Shown here in pieces: positions 17,213 to 27,193 of a stretch of 64,000 nt of DNA. The notes beneath the pieces are model-generated. The model was not told where the DNA came from. It saw only the letters and a program-made list of their open reading frames with translations, and searched no databases. The translations under genes and the position numbers were made by a program. Source of the DNA: Rhodocyclales bacterium (GTDB lineage Bacteria > Pseudomonadota > Gammaproteobacteria > Burkholderiales > Rhodocyclaceae); NCBI GenBank assembly GCA_016177805.1, contig JACOUN010000079.1, forward strand, positions 1-64,000. Direction: 5' to 3'. The stretch's first letter is position 1, and every line of letters begins with the position of its first letter.

Positions 17213-17887
17213 TCAGCGCAGGTGGCGCTGCAGTATGTTGGAGAACTCTTCCATGAAACTGTCGAAGCGGATGCCTATCCTGTCGATGTCATGGGTGAAG
17301 CGGTTGTACGCCACCACGGCGGGAATGGCCGCGAACAGGCCGATCGCGGTGGCGACCAGCGCTTCGGCGATGCCGGGGGCCACTTGGGCCAGGGTGGCCG
17401 AGGTGACGTTGGAGAGGCCGCGAAAGGCGTTCATGATGCCCCATACCGTACCGAGCAGGCCGATGTAGGGTGAGACCGAGCCGACCGTGGCGAGAAAGGC
17501 CAGGTGCGCTTCCAGATCATCCATCTCGCGCTGATGGGTGGCCCGCATGGCGCGCCGGGCGCCGTCAATGATGGCGCTCTGGTCGTGGCTCTTGGCCCGC
17601 AGCTTGGTGAACTCACGGTAGCCGGATTCAAAGATCCGTTCTATTCCGCCGGTTTCATCGCGTGCCGCGGCGGCCGACTGGAACAGCGTGTTCAGGTCGG
17701 CGCCGCTCCAGAAGTCGCGTTCGAACGTGCCGGTGCTGGTTTGCGCCGAGCGGATCTGGAACCATTTGCGGAATATCCAGTACCAAGATACCAGGGACAG
17801 CATCGCCAGCAGTGCCATGACGAGTTGCACCAGCATGCTTGCCTGGCCGATGAGGTGAACGATGGAAAGATTGTCGGTGACGGTCAT
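17213..17887 (-). CDS. tolQ: TolQ, ExbB-like proton-channel subunit
   Basis: 224 residues with three membrane helices (about 17-37, 130-155 and 170-195). ATVGSVSPYIGLLGTVWGIM and ALVATAIGLFAAIPAVVAYN are the signature TolQ/ExbB channel segments. With TolR it uses the proton gradient to drive TolA. Its ATG overlaps the ybgC stop (ATGA), so translation is coupled. Confidence 0.97.
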   Translation of the reverse strand: MTVTDNLSIVHLIGQASMLVQLVMALLAMLSLVSWYWIFRKWFQIRSAQTSTGTFERDFWSGADLNTLFQSAAAARDETGGIERIFESGYREFTKLRAKSHDQSAIIDGARRAMRATHQREMDDLEAHLAFLATVGSVSPYIGLLGTVWGIMNAFRGLSNVTSATLAQVAPGIAEALVATAIGLFAAIPAVVAYNRFTHDIDRIGIRFDSFMEEFSNILQRHLR

Positions 17888-18330
17888 TTGGGGATGCAGG
17901 CGAGAAATCGGGTGCGTAAGTCGGAAGGAATGGCGCAGGGGCGTTGCTTGCGCGTGTCGATGCAGGCGATGGTGACTATAGAATCCAGTATCAGTTCCTG
18001 ATCGCGGATAATATTTTGCGCGAAAACGAGGCTGGCATGGCCGAGCCTGGCAATTGAACTGACCACCTCCAGCGCGTCGTCCAGCCGTGCAGAGACCTTG
18101 AAATCAGCCTGCACCGACCGCACCACGAATGCGATACCGGTTGTTTCCAGGAGCGTGCGCTGGTCGTAACCCATGCTGCGCAGCCATTCGGTGCGGGCGC
18201 GTTCGCAAAAGCGCAGGTAGTTGGCGTAGTACACGACGCCTGCTGCGTCGGTATCTTCATAGTAGACGCGGACGGGAAGCGTGAACGTAGGTGTAATTCG
18301 GGGCGATGTTGATGGGTGGGCGCGGCGCAT
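17884..18330 (-). CDS. ybgC: YbgC-family acyl-CoA thioesterase
   Basis: 148 residues of the 4-hydroxybenzoyl-CoA thioesterase hot-dog fold. The active-site region is VYYEDTDAAGVVYYANYLRF, with the catalytic Asp in DTD; the His found in E. coli (YHASY) is Tyr here, as in other YbgC proteins such as those of pseudomonads. YbgC hydrolyses short acyl-CoAs and is linked to phospholipid metabolism at the division site. It is the first gene of the tol-pal operon. The ATG at 18330 gives the longest product; the domain itself starts near residue 15. Confidence 0.93.
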   Translation of the reverse strand: MRRAHPSTSPRITPTFTLPVRVYYEDTDAAGVVYYANYLRFCERARTEWLRSMGYDQRTLLETTGIAFVVRSVQADFKVSARLDDALEVVSSIARLGHASLVFAQNIIRDQELILDSIVTIACIDTRKQRPCAIPSDLRTRFLACIPK

Positions 18331-18547
18331 GCGCGCATTCTATCCGAGCGGTGGGTGAGTGTCGCATCTTGCAAGGTTGGCTTTCTTTCAAAAGGTAACC
18401 GTTGTGCCCGGTTTTTCGCGGTGCGGGTCCGTGCGGGCGCGAATTCAGCCGGACAAGCCGTCGTTCGTGCAAGAGCGGGCGCCAAAGTGCTATTCTCGTA
18501 GCTGATCCGGGCTTTATTTCATCGCATTTTTTTGTACAGGTTCTAAC

Positions 18548-19717
18548 GTGGTCGCTGGTTTTTTCGGAAGAAAGTCCCCTGCCCCCCCGCCCCCGGCTTC
18601 GGACGCGAAGCAACGCGCGGGAGGTGCCAGTGAACGGGGCCCCAGATCGGAGCTGTCGACCATAGATTTTTCGGGTGCCGATATCACCCGCGCGCTGGCC
18701 GAATGCGCCGACATGGTCGAAGTGCAGGAACTGGGTGCGGGCATCGGCGCGGCCTACGAGGAAGTCGCGGTGCTCTATGCCAACGGCAGCGCTCGCGAGG
18801 CCGAGTCCTTGCTCGATGCGGTGCTGGCGAGCGAAATCCAGGGGGCCGGCGAGGGGCTGTGGATGATGCTGCTCGACCTGTACAAGCTCACCGGTCAGCG
18901 TGAGCGTTTCGAATCCAAGGTGCTGGACTATGCGACGCGCTTCGAGCGCTCCCCGCCGCCGTGGGTGGACCTGTCCAGCGCGCGCGTGATGCCGCGCAAG
19001 TCGGATGCCGCGCCGCTGGTGAACCTGGCGGGTGAGCTGACCGGGCAGGCGGCACCCCAACTCAAGCAGATGGAGACGATAGGGATCAAGAGCGGAGCGA
19101 TACGCATCGATCTGAAGCGTCTGCGCAGCGTGGATGAATCGGGCTGCATGCAACTCATTGAAATGCTGCGCAAGCTCGGCGCCGAGCGCGTCAAGGTGTC
19201 CTTGCTCAACGGTGGACAACTGATTTCCATGCTCGCCGGGCAGATCCACACCGGACGGGCGGAAGGGCGGCATGGCTGGCTGCTGATGCTGGAATTGCTG
19301 CAGCATAGCGGGGAGCATGCGCGTTTCGAAGATCTGGCGGTCGACTACGCGATCACGTTCGAGGAGTCCCCCCCGTCGTGGGATCCGCGCCTGCCGACGG
19401 AGTCCGCCGTGGCCGCCGCCACGGAGGAGGACGCGCACTCCGACGACAAGGTCGTCCTCGAAGGCGAGCTTACCAGCAGCAACAACGAGAGCATACGCAA
19501 GCTGGCGGCGTTCGCCGCCGACAAACAGGTCATAGAGGTCGATTGCAGTCAGTTGCGACGCCTTGATTTCGTCAGCGCCGGAACCCTGTTCAACATCGTG
19601 GCCAGCCTGCAGTCCCAGGGCAAGCTTGTCTGTCTGCAGAACGTCAACGCGATGGTGGCGGCGTTGCTGCGGGTGATGGGCGTCGAGCAGGTCGCCCAGG
19701 TTACGCTGCGTCCCTGA
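18548..19717 (+). CDS. protein with two STAS-like domains
   Basis: 389 residues starting with GTG. After a Pro-rich tail, residues about 45-140 form a helical segment. Then come two stretches that look like STAS folds: about 150-225 (LVNLAGELTG ... IRIDLKRLRSVDESGCMQLIEML) and about 295-385 (VVLEGELTSS ... VIEVDCSQLRRLDFVSAGTLFNIV). The two halves also share a segment ending ESPPSW or RSPPPW, suggesting internal duplication. STAS domains are usually partners of kinases or phosphatases, or sit on transporters. No partner is nearby. It lies just before hslVU, a neighbourhood I recall in other betaproteobacteria. Function unknown. Confidence 0.8.
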   Translation: MVAGFFGRKSPAPPPPASDAKQRAGGASERGPRSELSTIDFSGADITRALAECADMVEVQELGAGIGAAYEEVAVLYANGSAREAESLLDAVLASEIQGAGEGLWMMLLDLYKLTGQRERFESKVLDYATRFERSPPPWVDLSSARVMPRKSDAAPLVNLAGELTGQAAPQLKQMETIGIKSGAIRIDLKRLRSVDESGCMQLIEMLRKLGAERVKVSLLNGGQLISMLAGQIHTGRAEGRHGWLLMLELLQHSGEHARFEDLAVDYAITFEESPPSWDPRLPTESAVAAATEEDAHSDDKVVLEGELTSSNNESIRKLAAFAADKQVIEVDCSQLRRLDFVSAGTLFNIVASLQSQGKLVCLQNVNAMVAALLRVMGVEQVAQVTLRP

Positions 19718-19825
19718 GTTGGCATTTTCCACGGACCCAGCCGCAGCGCTTTCGCGACAGGTCTGTGTCGATGCGGGCGGGAGTGCTTGCAAACCCGGCC
19801 GGATATCGTTTTTGAGGATGGATAC

Positions 19826-20365
19826 ATGGAGCAATTTCGCGGGACCACCATACTTTCGGTGAGGCGCGGCAAGCGCGTCGCACTCGGGGGCGATGGTCAG
19901 GTCACCTTGGGCAACATCGTCATCAAGGCCACCGCACGCAAGGTCAGGACCCTGTACCAGGGGCGCATCCTGGCCGGATTTGCCGGTGGCACCGCCGACG
20001 CGTTTACGCTGTTCGAGCGCTTCGAGGCCAAGCTGGAAAAGCATCAGGGTAACCTGCTGCGCAGTGCGGTCGAACTGGCCAAGGATTGGCGTACCGACCG
20101 CATGCTGCGCCGCCTGGAGGCGATGCTGGCGGTAGCGGATACCGAACATTCTCTGGTGATCACAGGCAACGGCGACGTGCTGGAGCCCGAGCAGGGCATC
20201 GTCGCGATCGGCAGTGGCGGCCCTTACGCGCAGTCGGCGGCGCGCGCGCTGCTCGAAAATACCGAACTCACCCCTGAGCAGATCGTCAGCAAGTCACTGC
20301 AGATCGCTGGTGACCTGTGCATTTATACCAATCAAAGCCACGTAATCGAGGTACTGGACGCGTGA
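19826..20365 (+). CDS. hslV: ATP-dependent protease peptidase subunit HslV
   Basis: 179 residues. HslV forms a proteasome-like double hexamer with N-terminal threonine as nucleophile. The protein begins [12 protein letters not shown], so six residues must be removed to expose the catalytic Thr7 rather than Met only, as in E. coli. GDGQVTLG and the GSGGPYA motif are present. The ATG at 19826 follows TTTGAGGATGG. A longer frame from 19787 has no ribosome site. It overlaps hslU. Confidence 0.96.
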   Translation: MEQFRGTTILSVRRGKRVALGGDGQVTLGNIVIKATARKVRTLYQGRILAGFAGGTADAFTLFERFEAKLEKHQGNLLRSAVELAKDWRTDRMLRRLEAMLAVADTEHSLVITGNGDVLEPEQGIVAIGSGGPYAQSAARALLENTELTPEQIVSKSLQIAGDLCIYTNQSHVIEVLDA

Positions 20366-21693
20366 CCCAGATGACCCCCCCCGAGATCGTATCGGAACTC
20401 GAAAAGCACATTGTCGGGCAGAACAAGGCCAAGAAGGCGGTCGCGATCGCGTTGCGCAACCGTTGGCGCCGCGCGCAGGTCGAGGAGCCGCTGCGCAGCG
20501 AAATCACGCCCAAGAACATCCTGATGATAGGCCCGACCGGTGTCGGCAAGACCGAGATCGCACGGCGCCTGGCGCGCCTGGCGAACGCTCCGTTCATCAA
20601 GATCGAGGCCACCAAGTTTACCGAGGTCGGCTACGTCGGGCGCGATGTTGAGACCATCATCCGCGACTTGATGGAAATCGCGGTCAAGGATGGGCGCGAA
20701 CACGCGATGCGCTCGGTGCGCGACCGCGCGCTCGACGCGGCCGAGGACCGCGTTCTGGATGCGCTGCTGCCGGCGGCGCGGTCGCTGGGCGACGAGGTCG
20801 TCACCGATGCTCCCGAATCCGCCACGCGACAGAAATTCCGCAAGAAACTGCGCGAAGGCGAACTCGACGACAAGGAGATCGAGATCGAGGTCGACGCGCA
20901 GGCCATGAGCGCCGAAATCTTTGCGCCGCCGGGCATGGAGGAACTCACCCAGCAGATCCAGGGGATGTTCCAGAACCTGGGCAGCGGCAAGAAGAAGTCG
21001 CGCAAGCTGCGCATCGCCGACGCACTCAAGGTGCTCGCCGATGAAGAAGCGGCCCGGATGATCAACGACGAGGATCTCAAGACCGAGGCGGTGCGCGCGG
21101 TCGAGCAGAACGGCATTGTTTTTCTCGACGAAATCGACAAGATCGCGTCCCGCTCGGACATGCACGGCGCGGACGTGTCGCGCCAGGGGGTGCAGCGCGA
21201 CCTGTTGCCGCTGGTCGAGGGCACGACGGTGTCGACCAAGTACGGCATGATCAAGACCGATCACATCCTGTTCATCGCGAGCGGCGCCTTTCACCTGTCC
21301 AAGCCTAGCGATCTGATCCCCGAGTTGCAGGGGCGCTTTCCGATCCGGGTGGAACTGGACAACCTGTCGGTGGAAGACTTCGAGCATATCCTCACGCGTA
21401 CCGATGCATGCCTGACGCGCCAGTACGAGGCTTTGCTCGCGACCGACGGGGTGGCGCTGAGTTTCACCGACGAAGGGATACGGCGTCTGGCCGAGATCGC
21501 GTTCCAGGTCAACGAGAAGACCGAGAACATTGGTGCCCGGCGCCTGTACACGGTGATGGAGAAGCTGCTCGAAGAGGTCTCGTTCGACGCGGGCAAGCCG
21601 GGGTTCGACCAGGTCCTGGTCGATGCGACCTATGTCGATACACGCCTCGACGTGCTCGCCCAGCGCGAGGACCTAGCCCGCTACGTGCTTTGA
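20362..21693 (+). CDS. hslU: HslU, ATPase subunit of the HslUV protease
   Basis: 443 residues, the same length as E. coli HslU. An AAA+ unfoldase with Walker [10 protein letters not shown], Walker B VFLDEIDK, the GYVGRD pore loop, the inserted I-domain (about 110-240) and a C-terminal sensor-2 region ([15 protein letters not shown]). The C-terminal residues, ending LARYVL, dock into HslV. I use the GTG at 20362, which overlaps the hslV stop as GTGA; ATG 20371 is possible. Confidence 0.96.
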   Translation: MTQMTPPEIVSELEKHIVGQNKAKKAVAIALRNRWRRAQVEEPLRSEITPKNILMIGPTGVGKTEIARRLARLANAPFIKIEATKFTEVGYVGRDVETIIRDLMEIAVKDGREHAMRSVRDRALDAAEDRVLDALLPAARSLGDEVVTDAPESATRQKFRKKLREGELDDKEIEIEVDAQAMSAEIFAPPGMEELTQQIQGMFQNLGSGKKKSRKLRIADALKVLADEEAARMINDEDLKTEAVRAVEQNGIVFLDEIDKIASRSDMHGADVSRQGVQRDLLPLVEGTTVSTKYGMIKTDHILFIASGAFHLSKPSDLIPELQGRFPIRVELDNLSVEDFEHILTRTDACLTRQYEALLATDGVALSFTDEGIRRLAEIAFQVNEKTENIGARRLYTVMEKLLEEVSFDAGKPGFDQVLVDATYVDTRLDVLAQREDLARYVL

Positions 21694-21753
21694 TTTCCAG
21701 CACTGTTCGCCGTGTCGACAGTCGCTTCGTGACCGTGAAGTAAGCCGGCAGCC

Positions 21754-22629
21754 ATGCTGATCCGCATCATCTCCATCCTGTTTCCGCTGTTCGGCATCAC
21801 CGCGCTGGGGTACTTCGTCGGGCGGCGCATGCGCCCGGACCTGTCCCACGCCAACAAGCTCAACATGGACGTGTTCATCCCCGCGCTGGTGTTTTCAGCG
21901 CTGGTGAACCGGGAATTCCAGATCACCGAATTCGTGCCGTTGACGACGGCCACGCTGGTGGTGGTGCTGGGGTCGGGACTGGCCGGATGGTTGCTGGCCT
22001 GGGTGTCGCGGATCGAGAGCAAGACCGTGGTGCCGCCGATGATGTTCAACAACTGCGGCAACCTCGGTCTGCCGCTGGCGGTGCTGGCCTTTGGCGACGC
22101 GGCACTGGCGCCGGCGGTGGTGATGTTCATGGTCTCCAACCTGCTGCATTTCTCGTTTGGCGCGTGGTTGCTCGATCATCGCGTCAAGCTGTGGACGGTG
22201 TGGAAGGTACCGTCGGTGCTGGCGACCTTTGCCGGGCTGGCGGTGGGCATGTCCGGGGTGCAGGTGTGGCCGCCGCTGATGACCGCGATCCGGATGCTGG
22301 GTGAAATCTCGATTCCGCTGATGTTGTTCGCGCTCGGCGTGCGTTTGACCGACTCGCGCATTACCGCCGTGGGCGCCGGCACGCTGATCGCGCTTGCCCG
22401 GCCGGTCGCGGGCATGCTGTTGGCGGTCGTGGCGATGCTGCTGATCGACTTGCCGCGCAATCAGCAAGCCTTGTTGCTGGTCTTTGGCGCCCTGCCGCCG
22501 GCGGTGCTCAACTACATGTTTGCCGAGCGTTACGGGCAGCAACCGGAACTGGTCGCTTCGATGGTGCTGATCGGCAACCTCGCGGCGCTGCTGTTTTTGC
22601 CCGTGGCATTGGCAATGTCGTTGCCCTGA
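21754..22629 (+). CDS. AEC-family transporter
   Basis: 291 residues with about ten hydrophobic helices in two similar halves. FNNCGNLGLPLAVLAFG is the typical AEC crossover motif, and SIPLMLFALGVRL the equivalent region in the second half. Bacterial AEC carriers move malate, malonate or other organic anions, and some related proteins transport auxin-like compounds. The substrate is not evident. It is 60 bases after hslU and 15 bases before the AlaX-like gene; these are probably separate functions sharing a transcript. Confidence 0.88.
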   Translation: MLIRIISILFPLFGITALGYFVGRRMRPDLSHANKLNMDVFIPALVFSALVNREFQITEFVPLTTATLVVVLGSGLAGWLLAWVSRIESKTVVPPMMFNNCGNLGLPLAVLAFGDAALAPAVVMFMVSNLLHFSFGAWLLDHRVKLWTVWKVPSVLATFAGLAVGMSGVQVWPPLMTAIRMLGEISIPLMLFALGVRLTDSRITAVGAGTLIALARPVAGMLLAVVAMLLIDLPRNQQALLLVFGALPPAVLNYMFAERYGQQPELVASMVLIGNLAALLFLPVALAMSLP

Positions 22630-22644
22630 TACTGGAGACCATCC

Positions 22645-23355
22645 ATGACCGAGTGCATTTTTCACCAGGATGCCTACGCGCGCAGTTGTGAGGCACGAGT
22701 CGCGCGGGTCGATGCAGGCGGCGTGGTGCTCGATCGTACGGTGTTCTACCCGCTGGGCGGTGGGCAGCCCGGCGACTGCGGGCATCTGCGCTGTGCCGAT
22801 GGGACGCGGATAGAAATCGTGGACACGCGCAAGGGCGAAGGTGGCGAGGTGGTGCATGTGCCCGCCCCGCAGGCGCCGGTGCTGGCGCCCGGCACCCCCG
22901 TCGAGGCGGTGCTCGCGTGGCCACGGCGGCATATCCTGATGCGTTACCACACCTGTTTGCATCTGCTGTGCGCCGTCGTCGATGCGCCGGTCAGCGGCGG
23001 GCGCATGGGTGAGGACAAGGCGCACCTGGATTTCGATATCGAGATGGACAAGCTGGTTGCGGACGACATCGAGCGACGCCTTAACGCGTTGATCGCGGCC
23101 GATGTCGCGGTCGAGTGCGGAGAAATCAGCGACGCGGAGCTGGATGCCAATCCGGAGCTGGTCAAGACCATGTCGGTGCAACCGCCGCGCGGGCAAGGGC
23201 GAGTCAGAACGATCTCCATCCCCGCCGTGGACCTGCAACCGTGTGGTGGCACCCACGTGCGCCGCACCGCCGAGATCGGGCCGGTACGGGTGGTCCGGAT
23301 ACGCTCCGAGGGGCGGCGCAACAAGCGCGTCACCATCGTGCTCGACCACGCATGA
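22645..23355 (+). CDS. alanyl-tRNA editing protein (AlaX type)
   Basis: 236 residues, matching the editing domain of alanyl-tRNA synthetase. The zinc ligands are visible: H102 and H106 in HTCLH, and C200 and H204 in CGGTH. The N-terminal region FYPLGGGQPGD is also conserved. Such proteins act in trans to remove Ser or Gly wrongly attached to tRNA-Ala. Length fits the AlaX-M/L class without the C-Ala domain. The next gene starts within its stop codon (ATGA). Confidence 0.93.
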   Translation: MTECIFHQDAYARSCEARVARVDAGGVVLDRTVFYPLGGGQPGDCGHLRCADGTRIEIVDTRKGEGGEVVHVPAPQAPVLAPGTPVEAVLAWPRRHILMRYHTCLHLLCAVVDAPVSGGRMGEDKAHLDFDIEMDKLVADDIERRLNALIAADVAVECGEISDAELDANPELVKTMSVQPPRGQGRVRTISIPAVDLQPCGGTHVRRTAEIGPVRVVRIRSEGRRNKRVTIVLDHA

Positions 23356-23675
23356 CGATGCGGGTACTGATGCAGTGTCTGTCGCTGGTCGAGGCGCAGC
23401 ATTGCGTGAATCTGCTGCTTTCGGCCGGCATCCGCGCCGAAGTGCGCAACGCCTTCCTTGCCGGAGCGGTTGGGGAGATCCCGTTCATCGAGGCCGGCCC
23501 TCAGGTGTGGATAGACGAGCGTCAAGACCCCGAAGGCGCGCGCGCCATACTCGCCGAGGCCAGACAGGCGGCCGCCCGTCCGCCTTGGCGATGCGCCGGT
23601 TGTGGCGAGATGATAGAAGGGCAGTTCACGTCATGCTGGAACTGCGGTGAGGTACGCCCCTTCGCGCCGGACTGA
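23352..23675 (+). CDS. DUF2007-like protein with zinc ribbon
   Basis: 107 residues. The N-terminal part (about 1-70; LSLVEAQHCVNLLLSAGIRAEVRN) is the DUF2007 or 'putative signal transducing protein' fold, related to the PII-like ferredoxin fold. The C-terminal part has two CxxC pairs (CAGC and CWNC), which should bind zinc. Function is not known. The ATG overlaps the AlaX stop by four bases, so they are translated together. Confidence 0.8.
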   Translation: MTMRVLMQCLSLVEAQHCVNLLLSAGIRAEVRNAFLAGAVGEIPFIEAGPQVWIDERQDPEGARAILAEARQAAARPPWRCAGCGEMIEGQFTSCWNCGEVRPFAPD

Positions 23676-23678
23676 GGT

Positions 23679-24443
23679 TCAGCCGCCCTGGCCGGTTTTG
23701 CTCATCAGCGACGAAATCAGATCCACCGGCACAGGGAATACCAGCGTCGAACTCTTGTCCCCGGCCACCTGGGTGAGTGTCTGCAGGTAGCGCAGTTGCA
23801 TCGCGGCGGGTTGGCGCGACAGCATTTCGGCCGCTTCCATGAGCGATTGCGCGGCCTGCTTTTCGCCCTCGGCGTGGATCACCTTGGCCCGCCGTTCGCG
23901 TTCGGCCTCGGCCTGGCGCGCGATGGCGCGGATCATCGATTCGTTCAGGTCGATGTGCTTGATCTCGACGTTGGCGACCTTGATGCCCCATGCGTCGGTC
24001 TGGGCGTCGAGGATCTGCTGCACGTCCAGATTGAGTTTTTCCCGCTCCGACAGCATCTCGTCAAGCTCATGCTTGCCCAGCACCGCCCTGAGCGTGGTCT
24101 GCGCCAACTGGCTGGTGGCTTCGAAGTAGTGCTCGACCTGGATGATCGCCTTTTCCGGCGCCACGACGCGAAAATACAGCACCGCGTTGACCTTGACCGA
24201 TACGTTGTCGCGCGAGATCACGTCCTGACTCGGAACGTCCATGGTGACCATGCGCAGATCGACTTTCACCATCTGCTGCACGCCCGGAATGACGATGATC
24301 AGCCCCGGCCCCTTGACCTTCCAGAACCGCCCGAGGGTGAAGATCACCCCCCGTTCGTATTCGCGCAGGATGCGCAGGGTGCTGAACAGCAGCGCAATCA
24401 GGAGCACCGCGAAAGTGCCGAGGCCGAGGTTGAAATCAAGCAT
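23679..24443 (-). CDS. slipin (stomatin/SPFH-domain membrane protein)
   Basis: 254 residues. One N-terminal membrane segment (about 8-25), then an SPFH/Band 7 domain ([26 protein letters not shown], cut here) and a charged coiled coil ([21 protein letters not shown]). Slipins form ring-like membrane assemblies and are genetically paired with NfeD proteases. The partner lies immediately upstream, six bases away, on the same strand. It is convergent with the DUF2007 gene. Confidence 0.93.
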   Translation of the reverse strand: MLDFNLGLGTFAVLLIALLFSTLRILREYERGVIFTLGRFWKVKGPGLIIVIPGVQQMVKVDLRMVTMDVPSQDVISRDNVSVKVNAVLYFRVVAPEKAIIQVEHYFEATSQLAQTTLRAVLGKHELDEMLSEREKLNLDVQQILDAQTDAWGIKVANVEIKHIDLNESMIRAIARQAEAERERRAKVIHAEGEKQAAQSLMEAAEMLSRQPAAMQLRYLQTLTQVAGDKSSTLVFPVPVDLISSLMSKTGQGG

Positions 24444-24448
24444 TTTGA

Positions 24449-25861
24449 CTACTCCTTGTGCAAGTCGCGTGTTTCGCCAGTGGCCGGTTCCACCTTCAGC
24501 GTCAGCCCGTCCAGCGCGGTGACGCGAACCCGATCGCCGGTTGCGAGGGGGGTGTCGGCGGTGATGCGCCAGCTTTCGCCATGGATGCTGGCGTAGCAGC
24601 CGGCAGGGGTGGAGGAGGTGACCGTGCCGGTGATGCCCAGCATCTCCTCATGACCGCTGACCACCTTGAGTTTGCGCGCCCTGGCGGCGAACGTGCCGAT
24701 CATGAGCAGCAATGCCGCGCTGAGCAGCGCGAGACCGATCAGGAACGACGGGGGCGGCGTCAGGCCCGGTATGTCGTCGTCGAACAGGAACATCCCGCCG
24801 ACCAGAAAGGCAATGATCCCGCCCACCCCCAGCACGCCGAAACTCGGGGCGAAGGCCTCGGCCAGCATCAGCGCTGCCCCGACCACGATCAGTGCCACGC
24901 CCGCCCAGTTCACCGGCAGCAACTGGAAGGCGTACATGGCGATCAGCAGGCAGATCAGCCCGGCCACCCCCGGCACGCCAAAGCCCGGACTGGTGAACTC
25001 GAAGAACAACCCGTAGATGCCTATCATCATCAGCACCAGCGCGACCTGCGGATTGGACAGCACCGCCAGCACCTGATTGCGCCAGTCGGGCGTGATGTGC
25101 GACAGGGTCGCGGTCGCGACCGCGAGGGTCACGCTGTTGCCCGAACCGAGCTTGATCACGCGACCGTCGAGCTGGGCGAGGAGATCCGCGCGGCTGGTCG
25201 CGATATGCTCTATCACCCCGGCCCGCAGGGCTTCATCGGCCGACAGACTGGCGCCTTCGCGCACCGCGCGCTCGGCAAAACCGGTGTCGCGTCCGCGCAA
25301 CTGCGCGAGGCTGCGCAGATAGGCGGCCGCGTCGTTGGTGACCTTGTTCATCATCGGGTCGCCGCTGGCGGCGGAGGTCTTGTCGTCACTCGTGCCGGCC
25401 TGGTCCTTGTCATCGGCCTTGCCGGGAGAAGCCGGTGCGCCACCGGGGGCGCCGATGGCCACCGGGGTCGCGGCACCCAGGTTGGTGGCGGGCGCCATCG
25501 CCGCGATGTGGCTGGCGTAGAGAATGAAGGTGCCGGCGCTCGCGGCGCGTGCCCCTTCCGGGGTGACGTAGGTCGCTACCGGTATTGGTGAGGCCAGGAT
25601 GTGCTTGATGATGATGCGCATCGCGCTATCGAGGCCGCCGGGGGTGTCCATTTCCAGCACCACCAGGCTGGCGTTGCGCTCGGCGGCAATGGCCAGGCCG
25701 CGCGTGACGAAATCGGAAGTGGCCGGGCCTATCGCGCCGTCGATGCGTAGCGTGACGACGTGTGCCCGCTCGGGTTCGCTATCGGCAATGGTCGGGGCGA
25801 GTGTCGCGAGCCCGCCCAGCAACAGCAGTGCAGCCAGTAATCGTCGCAGTGCCGTGGGCAT
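24449..25861 (-). CDS. long-form NfeD membrane serine protease
   Basis: 470 residues. Signal peptide, then a ClpP-like protease domain (about 30-235) with Ser108 in ARAASAGTF and a candidate Lys in [11 protein letters not shown] (a Ser-Lys dyad in the archaeal relative PH1510). Four to five membrane helices follow (about 245-390), then a C-terminal OB-fold (about 405-460). Within the protease domain is a low-complexity insert rich in G, A, D and K (about 137-170). Together with slipin it is thought to manage membrane protein quality. The pair is an obvious operon. Confidence 0.92.
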   Translation of the reverse strand: MPTALRRLLAALLLLGGLATLAPTIADSEPERAHVVTLRIDGAIGPATSDFVTRGLAIAAERNASLVVLEMDTPGGLDSAMRIIIKHILASPIPVATYVTPEGARAASAGTFILYASHIAAMAPATNLGAATPVAIGAPGGAPASPGKADDKDQAGTSDDKTSAASGDPMMNKVTNDAAAYLRSLAQLRGRDTGFAERAVREGASLSADEALRAGVIEHIATSRADLLAQLDGRVIKLGSGNSVTLAVATATLSHITPDWRNQVLAVLSNPQVALVLMMIGIYGLFFEFTSPGFGVPGVAGLICLLIAMYAFQLLPVNWAGVALIVVGAALMLAEAFAPSFGVLGVGGIIAFLVGGMFLFDDDIPGLTPPPSFLIGLALLSAALLLMIGTFAARARKLKVVSGHEEMLGITGTVTSSTPAGCYASIHGESWRITADTPLATGDRVRVTALDGLTLKVEPATGETRDLHKE

Positions 25862-25917
25862 GGCGAAACCCTCCAGCTACGGGGTACGTTCCGTTCTCCA
25901 TAGGAGTGCCGGGAAGG

Positions 25918-25937
25918 GCGCCGGTTCCTGCCGGCGC
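25918..25937 (-). terminator. hairpin after flavin oxidoreductase gene
   Basis: GCGCCGG (25918-25924) and CCGGCGC (25931-25937) form a perfect seven-base stem with a six-base loop, beginning five bases past the stop of the minus-strand oxidoreductase. No T-run follows, so termination strength is uncertain. Confidence 0.55.
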
Positions 25938-25942
25938 GTCCG

Positions 25943-27193
25943 TTACGCCTGTGTCGGCAGCGCGATCTTGTTGTCCTTGCTGTACTGGTAGTCCTTGAAG
26001 ATGTGCTCGGCGCTCAGGATCTGGTAGCTGCCGTCCGGATTGCGGAGCGTGGTGTCCTTGAGGCGGTATGTGTAGTGGCCGCAGGTCCAGCACTCGAAGT
26101 TGCGCATGTGGGTGCACAGACAGGTCTTGTCCATGACCTTGAGCTTCTTCGCTTGCGGGTGCAGCGCCAGTTCGCGGTTGTAGGCGGTGATGTAGGCACA
26201 GTTGCCGTTCGCGTCGAGCAAATAGCCGAAGGCTTCACAGTTGGGGCGGATGCCGTCGCCGATCGCGGGGCTGCTCTTGAGCATGCGCATCGGGTAGCCG
26301 GTGGGGGAGATGGTGTTGACTTCGATGTCTTCTTCGCTGGCGGCGAAGTAGTGCTGCTGCACATCCGCAGGCAAGCCGCATTCTTCCGCCACCGTAAACC
26401 GCGTCGCGACCTGCACTGCGGCGGCGTCGGTTTCGAGGAACGACACCGCGTCGCTGCCGGTAAACACGCCACCCGCGGCGATCAGCGGAATGTCGAGATG
26501 CTCGGCTCTCAGCCATGCGGCGATCTCGGCCACGATGGTACGCAGGTCGTACTTGGCCCAGTCCATGCCGAAGCCGAGGTGCCCGCCGGCCAGCGGACCT
26601 TCGACCACCACGTAGTCTGGCAACCGGTTGGTGCGCGCGGATTTGCGCAGGAATAGTTGCAGCGCGCGCAGAGACGAGACGATGATGCCGAGTTTGACGT
26701 CGTTGAACCGGGGGTGATCCTCGATCAGCGCGAACGAGCCCAGGTGCAGGCCCGCCGCCAGCGTGATGCCTTCAATGCCGGCGTCCATGGCCGAGCGCAG
26801 GCGGACCCGCAGGGTGTCCCGCGGGCTGTTCATCGTCAGCTTTTCCATGCAGTTGATGAAGATCAGCCCGTCACCGCGCTTGCGCTCCATGGTGCGCCGC
26901 ACGTGGGTTTCGGTGGCTTCGGCGAGCAGGCCCAGGTCGAAACGCACCGATGACTTGTCCGAGTTGGCGACGTTGTACTTGTAGAGCTTGAGCTTGTCGC
27001 GCACGTACTTGGTGTCGTAGCGCCGGTCGCTGACGGTCGGCACCATCGCGTCTGAAATGTGCCCGATGCCGCCCAGGCGTGCCGCTTCGAGCGACAGGTC
27101 GGCGGTCGAGATATCCACGCCCATGCCGCCGATGATGATGGGAACGTACTCCCGGGTGCCGAATTTCAGACGAAAATCATCTACACATTTCAT
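25943..27193 (-). CDS. NAD(P)H-dependent flavin oxidoreductase, nitronate monooxygenase-like
   Basis: 416 residues of the FMN TIM-barrel family that includes 2-nitropropane dioxygenase and YrpB. Seen are the N-terminal IIIGGMGVDIS, VVVEGPLAGGHLGFG (substrate/FMN region), PLIAAGGVFTGSDA and AVQVATRFTVAEECG, typical FMN phosphate-binding steps. The C-terminal extension carries a Cys cluster (CLCTHMRNFECWTCGH), which could hold zinc or an iron-sulfur centre and is not part of the basic fold. It is a single gene with hairpins on its 3' side. Substrate unknown. Confidence 0.85.
   Translation of the reverse strand: MKCVDDFRLKFGTREYVPIIIGGMGVDISTADLSLEAARLGGIGHISDAMVPTVSDRRYDTKYVRDKLKLYKYNVANSDKSSVRFDLGLLAEATETHVRRTMERKRGDGLIFINCMEKLTMNSPRDTLRVRLRSAMDAGIEGITLAAGLHLGSFALIEDHPRFNDVKLGIIVSSLRALQLFLRKSARTNRLPDYVVVEGPLAGGHLGFGMDWAKYDLRTIVAEIAAWLRAEHLDIPLIAAGGVFTGSDAVSFLETDAAAVQVATRFTVAEECGLPADVQQHYFAASEEDIEVNTISPTGYPMRMLKSSPAIGDGIRPNCEAFGYLLDANGNCAYITAYNRELALHPQAKKLKVMDKTCLCTHMRNFECWTCGHYTYRLKDTTLRNPDGSYQILSAEHIFKDYQYSKDNKIALPTQA

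Noticed and set aside
18257-20149. 630-codon minus-strand frame over the STAS gene and hslV
   Set aside because: Antisense to two supported genes; no domain recognisable.
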